NCBI GenBank assembly: GCA_022072125.1
Contig: JAJVIH010000032.1
Coordinates: forward strand, 1-41,323
DNA length: 41,323 bases
From: Myxococcota bacterium
GTDB taxonomy: Bacteria; Myxococcota; JAJVIH01
Direction of reading: 5' to 3'
The notes below the pieces were generated by a model. The model saw only the letters and a program-made list of their open reading frames with translations, did no database searches and was not told where the DNA came from. Shown piece after piece: positions 16,150-24,200 of the stretch. Each line of letters starts with the position of its first letter. Position 1 is the first letter of the stretch. Position numbers and translations under genes: made by a program.

Positions 16150-17739
16150 TCAGCTTTCGTACCACGATGGACGCCAGAGTTTGTTGACGCCGGCGAAGCC
16201 CTCGAATTTTTCCTTGCCGGTCACGGCGTTCCAGGCCTGCATGGCCATGACCCGGTTGATGGAAAAGAAAAACCAATTGTGGAGCCGCCGCCGCACCGGA
16301 TACTTCGACAACATGCGTGAGGCGTAACGTCCGGGTTTTTTCATCACGAAATTCTGCTGGCACCAGGTGGTCCATTTGGCCACCTCTTCCCGGCTCAGGT
16401 GTTCGGTGCGCATGATGGGATAGAACATGTCGTATTTGCCGAAGTCGTTTTCCTCAATCCAGTTCTTCTCCCGCGCCTCATGATACAGCGGCGTGCCGGG
16501 AAACGGCGTGCAGGGATGGAACGCCGCGAAGTCCAGGTTGCAGTCATGGGCGTGTTTGAGCAGCGCCTGAATGGATTCGGCGCTGTCGTGGCGCAGCCCG
16601 GTGATGAACGTGCCCTGGCGAAAAACCTCGGGGTAATGTTCTTCCATCATGTTGAAGGTTTCCACCGCTAGGTCCTCGCCGTAACGGTGTTTGTTCAGCC
16701 AGTTCAGGCTTGTGGATTGCGGGCGCTCCACGCCCACCAGCGCGTGCCGGAATCCCGCCTGCACCATCAGCTTGAGCGTGCCGTTGCGATGCTGTTTGGG
16801 CAACAGGTCGTAGCGGGTGAACGCCCACCATCCCAGGTCGTATTTCCTGCGGATGACCTCCGAACAGAATTGCTGCAGCCAGTGATCGCCCGCGTTCCAG
16901 GTGGCGTCCACCCAAAAGAGATAACGGATGCCGAAGCGCTTGTAGAGGATATCCACCTCTTCCAGCACTTTCTCGACCGATTTCGAGCGGAACCACGGGC
17001 TGGATTTGATGGTGCCGTCCTGCTGCTGCTCCTGTTTGTTCTCCATGGCGATCCAGGAGCAGAAACGGCAGGTGTCCACGCAGCCGCGGCTGCGCTGGAT
17101 GGTGGCGGACTGGGGCCACAACATGCCGAAGGGCGAATATTTTTTCAGCGGGACCAGATCAAACGCCGGCGGCGGCAGGTCATCCAGGTTTTGGATGGCG
17201 GGCGCCAGCGGCGAGGCGAGGAACTGGCCGTCGCGATCCAGCCAGCACAGGCTCATGGTGTCCTGTTCATCGCCGCCTTCGCGGGCCACGCGCAGGAAAT
17301 GTTCGAGGGCGATCTCGGCCTCGTAACGCATGCAGTAATCGAGTTCCGGGCAGGTGCGCAACGCCCACTCGGGCTCGTGGGTGAAGATATGCGCTCCGCC
17401 CATGGTCACGATCTTCGGGTCAACCGATTTCACCACCCGGAAGGTGCGCAGGGCGTCGTTGGCGTACACCACCTTTTCGCCGATGCCCACCACATCGGGC
17501 TTGCGGCGGCGGATTTCATCCGCCAGCGACTTGTATCCGACCTCGGACACGCAGCAATCGAGGATTTCCACGTCCACGAAGTCGAGGCGATGACGCAGCC
17601 ACGCGGCGAGGGTCGGGTAATTGAGCGGACACAGGAAATTGTCCGACTGGTTGATGATCGGCCAGTAATGGTGCGGCGGGCGGACGAAGAGGTACTTGAT
17701 GCGTTTTTTGCCCGCGAGATGTTTGAGCGCGCCTTCCAT
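16150..17739 (-). CDS. B12-binding-type radical SAM enzyme (BchE-like family)
   Basis: The protein has 529 residues from ATG at 17739; AGGAT lies about 6 bases upstream. The N-terminal ~180 residues look like a cobalamin-binding Rossmann domain (YLFVRPPHHYW, DVVGIGEKVVY, KIVTMGGAH). The radical SAM core starts at Cys220-x3-Cys224-x2-Cys227 (GCVDTCRFC), the ligands of a 4Fe-4S cluster. It is followed by YLFWVDATWN, HALVGVERPQ and FITGLRHDS, typical of the TIM-barrel core. A C-terminal helical region follows PFPGTPLY. Family members methylate unactivated carbons or close rings in tetrapyrroles, hopanoids and natural products; the substrate here is unknown. It is the last gene of a run that begins with an ECF sigma factor. 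Confidence 0.88.
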   Translation of the reverse strand: MEGALKHLAGKKRIKYLFVRPPHHYWPIINQSDNFLCPLNYPTLAAWLRHRLDFVDVEILDCCVSEVGYKSLADEIRRRKPDVVGIGEKVVYANDALRTFRVVKSVDPKIVTMGGAHIFTHEPEWALRTCPELDYCMRYEAEIALEHFLRVAREGGDEQDTMSLCWLDRDGQFLASPLAPAIQNLDDLPPPAFDLVPLKKYSPFGMLWPQSATIQRSRGCVDTCRFCSWIAMENKQEQQQDGTIKSSPWFRSKSVEKVLEEVDILYKRFGIRYLFWVDATWNAGDHWLQQFCSEVIRRKYDLGWWAFTRYDLLPKQHRNGTLKLMVQAGFRHALVGVERPQSTSLNWLNKHRYGEDLAVETFNMMEEHYPEVFRQGTFITGLRHDSAESIQALLKHAHDCNLDFAAFHPCTPFPGTPLYHEAREKNWIEENDFGKYDMFYPIMRTEHLSREEVAKWTTWCQQNFVMKKPGRYASRMLSKYPVRRRLHNWFFFSINRVMAMQAWNAVTGKEKFEGFAGVNKLWRPSWYES

Positions 17740-17763
17740 GGGATATCCTGAATTGCGAACGGA

Positions 17764-18330
17764 TTAGGGTTGTTGCGGCTGGTTGAGCCGGCGGACGATC
17801 TTGCGCAACAGGTTGCGGTAGGCGTCTCCCCCGCCGCCGCGAACCGCCAGCGCCGTGGAGTATTCCCGGATGGCCCACCCCTCGCGCGGACAAGACAGAT
17901 CCATCCGGTCCAGCCGCTGGGCCATGGCGGTTTCGCCCGCGACGGCCTCGAAGGGCATGTCCGAGGTGAACGCCTTGAGCACCCATTGCGCCAGAAAACG
18001 CTGCACGGCGTTGCCGACGACCATGAAGCTGTGATCACACGATCCGTTGTGAAAAGCCGTCTGGCTCCACTGGTAGAGAAACTGGGCGGAAGGCGGCGCT
18101 TTCGTGATGGGTTCGATGATGAACACAACCGGCGCGCCCCAGGTCTTCGCGGTCTCCCGGAAGCCTTCAATCGCCGCGTCGAGATAATCCAAGCTGGGCG
18201 AAAGAATGGCGCGGTTGCGCAGCACCCGTTGTCCCGGGCGTTCGCGGCTGTAGATATCCGGCCCGATTTTGAAAACCGGCCCTACTTCGGCTTCGCGGTT
18301 GATCCATTCCAATGCGTATTGTTGACCCAT
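17764..18330 (-). CDS. Unknown 188-residue protein, possibly STAS/SpoIIAA-like
   Basis: Start is ATG at 18330, with AGGAA 6 bases before it. The frame is open further upstream, but that part overlaps the neighbouring gene and is not protein-like. No signal peptide or membrane segment is present, so it is cytoplasmic. The middle part (PSLDYLDAAIEGFRETAK, then APVVFIIEPITKAPPS) has the helix-then-strand look of STAS-like folds. A conserved-looking stretch follows, VVGNAVQRFLAQWVLKAFTSD. The STAS idea is only a visual impression. It lies 11 bases after the membrane-protein gene and 24 before the radical SAM gene, so it is part of the ECF operon. Confidence 0.7.
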   Translation of the reverse strand: MGQQYALEWINREAEVGPVFKIGPDIYSRERPGQRVLRNRAILSPSLDYLDAAIEGFRETAKTWGAPVVFIIEPITKAPPSAQFLYQWSQTAFHNGSCDHSFMVVGNAVQRFLAQWVLKAFTSDMPFEAVAGETAMAQRLDRMDLSCPREGWAIREYSTALAVRGGGGDAYRNLLRKIVRRLNQPQQP

Positions 18331-18341
18331 GGCGTTCCTGT

Positions 18342-18896
18342 TCAGCGGATCGGTGACTGGGCGGCCGCGGCGGCCAGGTCCAGCCAGGCGCCAGACCGGC
18401 GATGGCGGGCGTACAGATACAGGCTGTGCATGACCGCGCCCACGCCCGTCAACACGGCGTAGGAAACCGTCAACCACCCGAGAACGGGGATCAGACCCGC
18501 CAGAAAAATAACGGTATGCCCCACCGCGATGCAGGCCAACCGGGACGGGTTCTCCCGGCCCGCCAGACGGAGCACGCGGCGGCCCGCCACATAACTCATG
18601 CAGGACAAGCCCATGATCCCGGCGCCCAGCGCCAGTCCAATCAGAATGACGTTGGCCGCGAAACCTGGCGCGCCCAGCCGGGCGAACAACACCGAGAGCA
18701 AGATCATCTGCAGGGCGAAGAGCATCCCCGCCGCCAGGGTGCTTGACCGCGATCGCAACAGGATCATCACGTTCAGGCCGTGGTAGCGCGGCGAGGTCGC
18801 GGCCAGCAGCAACGACATCGCCAGCGACGACAGGTAGATCGCCGCCGTGGCGGCCATCACGTACACCAGCATCGCCAGGGTCGGATGCCCGTTCAT
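18342..18896 (-). CDS. Multi-pass membrane protein of unknown function
   Basis: The protein has 184 residues from ATG at 18896, with GGAGAA 6 bases upstream. The start overlaps the anti-sigma stop by four bases (ATGA), so the two are translationally coupled. About four or five hydrophobic helices are visible (roughly residues 8-32, 50-72, 78-103 and 115-160), then a basic end (YARHRRSG) and an Ala-rich C-terminus. I do not recognise a family. Its place directly after the anti-sigma factor suggests an envelope-stress or regulon component. Confidence 0.72.
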   Translation of the reverse strand: MNGHPTLAMLVYVMAATAAIYLSSLAMSLLLAATSPRYHGLNVMILLRSRSSTLAAGMLFALQMILLSVLFARLGAPGFAANVILIGLALGAGIMGLSCMSYVAGRRVLRLAGRENPSRLACIAVGHTVIFLAGLIPVLGWLTVSYAVLTGVGAVMHSLYLYARHRRSGAWLDLAAAAAQSPIR

Positions 18897-19495
18897 GGCC
18901 GTTCTCCGTCCATGCGGATGGTCTGCTCCGCCGTGCGGCGCAACAACAACCATTGCAGCGCCAGCGCCAGCAGGGCGCCCGCGCCCAGCAACACCGCCGC
19001 GCCGCCAAACGCCGGCGCGGACAATATGTTGTCGAGGGAGCGGGACAACTCGCCCAGACCATTCTGGAACATGGTCAGGCCGCGAAACTGCACATGGATG
19101 GGCGTTGGCCCCAGCCCGGGGGCTTGCGGCGTCAACGCCAGCGCCGACAGGATGACGGCCAGAAAACTCGCCGCGCTGACCTGCACCAGCGGAAAACGCG
19201 ACAGGTCATTGGGCGCCGCATCCACGCTGTCCCAATCAGGCGGCGGGGAACCGGCGCGTTCCTCCTCGATGCGCCGCCACAGCCGTTCCTCGATGGGATC
19301 ACGATCATCCGCCAGTCCGGGAACCGGCTCCAGCAGCGGCGCCGCCAGCAGGGTTTCCAAGGTCTCATGGCGGGATCGGCAGACCGGGCACGCGGCCAGG
19401 TGGGCGTCCAGGGCCTTCCGCTCCAGCGAAGTCAACTCGTCGCCGTCCAGCAACCGTTCACTGGTTCTTTCGCAGGTGGGGCAGTCGAACGTCAT
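18893..19495 (-). CDS. Membrane-bound zinc-finger anti-sigma factor
   Basis: The protein has 200 residues. The N-terminus carries a CPTC pair and then H-x3-C-x2-C (AHLAACPVC, about residues 31-39), the zinc-binding anti-sigma domain signature. Two hydrophobic helices follow, about residues 105-122 (SAASFLAVILSALAL) and 160-188 (GAAVLLGAGALLALAL). The family normally holds its cognate ECF sigma factor at the membrane and releases it on an envelope signal. The start at 19495 lies 38 bases inside the sigma gene's 3' end, so translation is coupled, which supports the pairing. Confidence 0.88.
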   Translation of the reverse strand: MTFDCPTCERTSERLLDGDELTSLERKALDAHLAACPVCRSRHETLETLLAAPLLEPVPGLADDRDPIEERLWRRIEEERAGSPPPDWDSVDAAPNDLSRFPLVQVSAASFLAVILSALALTPQAPGLGPTPIHVQFRGLTMFQNGLGELSRSLDNILSAPAFGGAAVLLGAGALLALALQWLLLRRTAEQTIRMDGERP

Positions 19496-20054
19496 GACTG
19501 TTGTCCTCCAGAATTTCCGCGAGCTGGTTGCGGGAACGGTGCAGCCAAGTCTTGATGGTGCCCACCGGATGCCCCGTGGCGGCGGCGATTTCAGGCAGGT
19601 CCATGTCCATGAAGTAGCGCATGACGACCACGGGCTGCTGATCTTCCGGCAACCGGCCGATGGCGGAGCGCAGCTTTTCGGTGAGCAAACGGGCCGCCGC
19701 GCGATCTTCCGGGGAACTGGCGTTCCATTGCCGGTCGAAGGGAATCACATCCAGCAGTTCCGGACGGGCGCGGCGCCGGTTGAGGTAATCCACCACCACG
19801 TTGGCGGCGATCTTGTATATCCACGAATGCAACGGGCGGGAAGAATCGTAACTGCCCATATGCCGGTGGACCCGCAGGAATACCTCCTGAAGCAGATCCT
19901 CGGCGTCCTGATAATGACCGGTGGAGCGATAGATCACCGCCCAGACCCGGCGCTTGTAGCGGCGGGTCAGTTCGCGGAATGCATCTCCCCGCTGGTTCAG
20001 CCGGTGCTGGTGGACCAGTTCCGCGTCGGTCAGTTGTTCAAGCGGCGGATTCAT
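19458..20054 (-). CDS. ECF-family RNA polymerase sigma factor
   Basis: The protein has 198 residues from ATG at 20054, preceded by AGGAGAG at the usual distance. The frame continues upstream without a stop, but that part is antisense to the DUF547 gene. Region 2 is clear around residues 45-97 (YQDAEDLLQEVFLRV, PLHSWIYKIAANVVVDYLNRRR). Region 4 lies about 125-178 (GRLPEDQQPVVVMRYF, then HPVGTIKTWLHRSRNQL, a helix-turn-helix). There is no sigma 1.1 or region 3, as is usual for ECF factors. It heads a five-gene run with its anti-sigma factor. TGAAACC motifs just upstream may be its own promoter. Confidence 0.95.
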   Translation of the reverse strand: MNPPLEQLTDAELVHQHRLNQRGDAFRELTRRYKRRVWAVIYRSTGHYQDAEDLLQEVFLRVHRHMGSYDSSRPLHSWIYKIAANVVVDYLNRRRARPELLDVIPFDRQWNASSPEDRAAARLLTEKLRSAIGRLPEDQQPVVVMRYFMDMDLPEIAAATGHPVGTIKTWLHRSRNQLAEILEDNSHDVRLPHLRKNQ

Positions 20055-20079
20055 GGTTCGCTCTCCTGTTAATACTGTA

Positions 20080-20142
20080 CCGGAGCCTCCCGGTTTCAAA
20101 AACTTCCGGTAATTTTTTCCCGGTCCCGGACGTAGGGTTTCA
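20080..20142 (-). promoter_or_regulatory. Candidate ECF-type promoter(s) upstream of the sigma gene
   Basis: On the minus strand TGAAACC occurs twice, at 20142-20136 and 20098-20092, 44 bases apart; each is followed within 5-7 bases by TCCGG. TGAAACC resembles -35 elements used by several ECF groups. The proximal copy is followed 16 bases later by AT-rich sequence (GTATTA), a possible -10. Autoregulation of sigma/anti-sigma operons is common. The match is visual and the -10 is weak. Confidence 0.3.
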
Positions 20143-20156
20143 GAGAGGCGGTCCCC

Positions 20157-20915
20157 ATGACGCGCATGGTCCTTTATCTGTTCGCGGCGGCTGTTTGCTG
20201 GCCGCTTCCCCTTCAGGCAGGCCCCAAATCCTCCCGGAACACCCCGCCCGGTGACGGATTGCTGGCGGCGGTGCTGAACAAGGCGGTTGACCCCCGGTCC
20301 GGACTGGTGGACTACGCCGCCATCAAAACCATGTCGCCGCAACTGGACGCCTGGCTGAACCTGGCCGCCCAAGCCAAACCGGACGCCTGGAAGCGCAACG
20401 AACAACTGGCCTTCTGGATCAACGCCTACAACGCCCTGGTGCTGCGCGGCGCCGCGCAACGCCATCCCCTCCGTACGGTGATGGATGTTCCGGGGTTCTT
20501 CGACAAAACGAAACACCGGGTCGCGGGGCATGACCTGACCCTCAACGAACTGGAAAACCAGCGCATCCGCGCGGTGTTTGGCGATCCGCGCATCCACTTC
20601 GCGCTCAACTGCGCGGCGCGGTCCTGCCCCAGGCTCAGGGCCGCGCCATGGAAGGCGCAAACCTTGGACGCCGATCTGGACGCGGCTGCCCGGGAATTTC
20701 TCGCCAGCCCTGGGGGAATGGCGTTGGACCAGGAGAAGCGCGTGGTCCGCCTGTCGAAAATATTCGAGTGGTACAGGCAGGATTTTGAACTGGGCGGCGC
20801 CAGGCTGCTGGATTTTGTCCGCCTCCGCCTCACCGCCAGTGACGCCCGCCTCCTTGGCGAAGGCGTCTGGACCATTTCGTTCCTCGATTACGACTGGACG
20901 CTGAACGCAAAATAG
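20157..20915 (+). CDS. Secreted DUF547-family protein
   Basis: The protein has 252 residues from ATG at 20157, with GAGAGG upstream. The N-terminal signal ends near LQAG. The DUF547 core is plain: LVDYAAIK, AFWINAYNALVLRGA, the LTLNELEN segment, then DPRIHFALNCAARSCPRL with its paired Cys, and a final WYRQDFELGG. DUF547 proteins are widespread, mostly periplasmic, and of unknown biochemical function; a thiol/peptidase-like role has been suggested only from fold and conserved residues. The gene is divergent from the ECF sigma gene with 102 bases between starts, so it may belong to the same regulon. Confidence 0.87.
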   Translation: MTRMVLYLFAAAVCWPLPLQAGPKSSRNTPPGDGLLAAVLNKAVDPRSGLVDYAAIKTMSPQLDAWLNLAAQAKPDAWKRNEQLAFWINAYNALVLRGAAQRHPLRTVMDVPGFFDKTKHRVAGHDLTLNELENQRIRAVFGDPRIHFALNCAARSCPRLRAAPWKAQTLDADLDAAAREFLASPGGMALDQEKRVVRLSKIFEWYRQDFELGGARLLDFVRLRLTASDARLLGEGVWTISFLDYDWTLNAK

Positions 20916-21281
20916 CGCCCACGGAGCGAGCCATCCGCTTCAGCCCGGAGCGGATGGCCTGCCGTTCAGAAACCTTTCCCCGCCTTTGCCGCGCACCCTT
21001 CGCCGCTGATGACGCAGTTTCCATCGCCGCCTTGCATGCGCGTGGAACGTGCCGGACGAGCCTCTCCCCAGCGGCCCGATGGCGGATGCGGCGGCCTGGC
21101 TCTCGCGAACCCCCGGGCCCCGTTCCCCATGCCAGTCAGCGGAGAACACCTGGCGTGCGGCCTCAACACCATGCTGCAAGGCGGGACCGTCTGTTCAGGT
21201 CAAATAGCCCGCCATGAAGTTGCCGGGTTTCCGGAAGTGGGGGACAATTCACCGCGCGCCTGACGGGCGCATCCGCAATGC
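20916..21281. other. Gene-free stretch between DUF547 gene and tamB
   Basis: This stretch is 366 bases without a credible gene. It begins with the hairpin at 20930-20958. A 23-codon minus-strand frame (20966-21037) ending KAGKGF is too short to support. No clear promoter for the following tamB-led run is visible. Confidence 0.6.
20930..20958 (+). terminator. Hairpin after DUF547 gene, possible terminator
   Basis: GCCATCCGCT (20930-20939) pairs perfectly with AGCGGATGGC (20949-20958) around a 9-base loop, 15 bases after the stop codon. There is no T-tract after it, so it may act weakly or as an mRNA-protecting stem. Confidence 0.45.
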
Positions 21282-24200
21282 ATGGCCGAACGGTTCAAAC
21301 AAATCACGCGCGGTTTTTTCTCCGTGCTGTCGGTGCTGGTGCTGATCGCCGTCTTCCTGCTCACCTCGCAGACGGTGCAGGCGTCCATCTACGAGCACCT
21401 GCAGCAGGTGCTGCGCGACAATTTTGGTCTGCATATCGCCGCCTCCAGCGTCAGTTTTGAACTGCGCACGAGCACGCTGGCCATCGAAGATGTGCTGGTG
21501 GGACAAAAGGACAGCCGTCCGCTCTTCACCGCGAAACGCATGGAAGTGTCGGTGGACCTGATCCGCTCCGCGCTCGGGCGCTGGATCATCAACACCGTGC
21601 GGATAGTCGAGCCGGAGGTGCGGGTGATTTTCGCCAACGGCGAGCCGGTCAACCTGCCGCGGATATTCCTGGGCGAAAGCACGGCGCCGGCCGGTCAAAA
21701 CGCCGCCCCGCCTTCCATTCCAAAATTTTTCCTGGACCTGTTCTCCATCGAAAACGCGCGCATTCACTGGGTGGACGAAGGCGCCGCCAGCGCGGCCATT
21801 GAAAATGTCTCGCTGACAATCCGGAAACTCTCCAACGAATACGGGGAATTTGAATTCCGCACCGGAGCCGCGCTCTATGACTCGGCCGATCTGCATTTGC
21901 CGCTGAAGCGCTTGATCCTCGAAGGCCAGTTCACCCAGGCCACCCTGATTCTGGATCGCCTCGACCTGGACACCGGCAAACTTCGCCTGACCGCCAATGG
22001 CCAGACCCAGGTCTCCGATCCGCTGCGCTTCGACGCCAAATGGTCGGTGGATGCGGACCTGACCCTGTTGCAGGAGATCCTGCCGCGGGCCCCGAAGGCC
22101 CTTGGAACCTTGTCCGTCAAGGGCCGCACCGACAACAGCAATCACGCCTGGGCGAGCACGGTCGAGATCAGGGGCCGCGGACTGGACGTGGACAATTATT
22201 TCATCGGCGACGTGGATGTGATCGCCGATGGCGACTACATCACCAGGCTGGCTCACTTCCGCAAAATCCGCGTGGCGCAGGCGGGAGGAGCGGTGGATCT
22301 CAAGGGCCGCATGAAGCTGCACGGGGATTTTGAACACCAAATCGAGGGAGGAGTGCGCGGGGTGCAGTTCGCCACCATGCTGCGGCATCTCAAGGTCCCC
22401 AACTGTCCGGTGAACTGGTCGCTGACAGGGGACTGGACGCTGATCGGCCGCATCCGGAACGGCGACTATTCACTCCTGGGAGACGTGCAGGCCAAACTTC
22501 CCGATTTCGTCGTGCTCAAGGACGGCTGGGAAGCCAACCCGAAGGCGCCGCCCGTGCTGAAACTGCCCCTGACCGAGGTGCGGGGCCGGGTGGAAATCAA
22601 GCCTGACCGCATCAACATTTTGAGCGGAACCCGGGTGTCCTTCCGTAAAACCAATATTGGCGTGAACGGATTCATCGGTTTCATCGCCACCCGGGAGATT
22701 CCGGAAGGTCCGGGCATGAAGCTCCACGCCGATTCAGGCGAGTTTCACGGCGAGGACATCGAGGAACTGGCCAATCTGGCGATGAAGGGCGAAGGGGAAC
22801 TGCGCGACGTCAGCATCGAGGGACCATTCGAGGATTTGAATATCCAGGGCCGGGCCAACATGCGGAACTTCCGCTTCCTGAATTTCGTGCTGGGCAATGT
22901 GCAAAGCCAGGTCCAGTACAGGAATCTGCTGCTGGCCTTTTCGGACGTCACGGGACGCAAAAACATGACTTCCTATGGCGGCAATATGGAAGTCCGCTTC
23001 GCCAGCGACACCCTGGCGGGCCAACTCACCGTGGGCTCCGATCCGCATCATCCGGCTGCGAAGGGCGCCGCCGTGGGCCGTCTGGAAGATGTGCTGGCCA
23101 TGGCGGGAATGGACCCTTCCATCCGGCAATTGCTGCACGGCAATCTCCACGCCAACGTGCTGGTGAATGGACCCATGACCATGCCGGGAGTGCTGGGCTC
23201 GGCGGTGCTCACCGACGTGGCGGCGGGAGAGCAACACCTGGACTGGGCGGCGGTGCGCGTGCGTTTTGAAGACCGGCAGTTCCATCTGGAGCGCTTCGTG
23301 GTCAAGGAAGGCGAGGCGGTCATCCGCGCATCCGGCGTGCTCCGGAACCTCAATGAACTGGATTTCACCATCGTCTCCGAAAACCTGCAGATGCTGAATG
23401 TCCATTACCTGCGCAACCGCGACATCCAGTTGCACGCCGGCGCCGATCTGATCGCCTCCATTACCGGAACGCTCGACAATCCCGACGTATTCGCCCGCCT
23501 GAACATCACGCACCTGACCTACAACGCCTTCGCCCTGCCCGATGTCACCATCGCCGTGAACCACGTGGACGGGCGATGGATGGCCAGCAGCAACCTGTTC
23601 AGCGAGCGCAACCCTCTGTCGCTGTTCGTGTACCCGGAACAGAACTGGCTCTACCGCCTGGACGCCTGGTTTGATCAGACCCCCATCCATCCGTGGATTC
23701 CCGCGCGGGATGGCGGCGGGGATTCTCCCGCCGTGGTTGGCGCGGTGGATGGGCGCCTGTTCGCGCTCGGCCATCTCGCGGACATCACCAACTCATCCGG
23801 TTGGCTGTCGCTGGATTCGGCCGTGCTTGATCCCGGGGGGTCGCAATTCACCATGCCGCCGCCCCATGAAATGAAGCCATGGGAATATCCCGCCAGCTAC
23901 CACGATGCGGGCGGAGCGGCCCCGCCGGTCCAGAGCGCGCTGCTGATCCAGTTCGGCGATCATTTCCTGCTGGATGAGCGCCACCGCATCACCGTTCACC
24001 CCTTCTGGCTGCATTCGGAATCGCAACTGGCCGTCACCGACAGCCGGCGCGGGGTTTTCGAGGAAATGCCCATGGATGAGCGCTGCTACACCACGCCGAT
24101 GTATCCGCTGTGTCTCGGCGCGGACGGGGCGCTGGCGTGGAACGGCGCCGCCGGTTTCAGGGATCGCTTCGCCAATTTTGATCTGAATGTGCGGGGCAAG

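Noticed and set aside
18331-19062. Upstream extension of the 188-residue unknown gene to 432 codons
   Set aside because: It overlaps the membrane-protein and anti-sigma genes out of frame; ATG 18330 has a good ribosome site.
20055-20660. Upstream extension of the ECF sigma frame (400 codons in total)
   Set aside because: It is antisense to the DUF547 gene; ATG 20054 has a strong AGGAGAG site and gives normal ECF length.
20966-21037. 23-codon peptide frame with two Cys on the minus strand
   Set aside because: Too short, no ribosome site and no context to support it.
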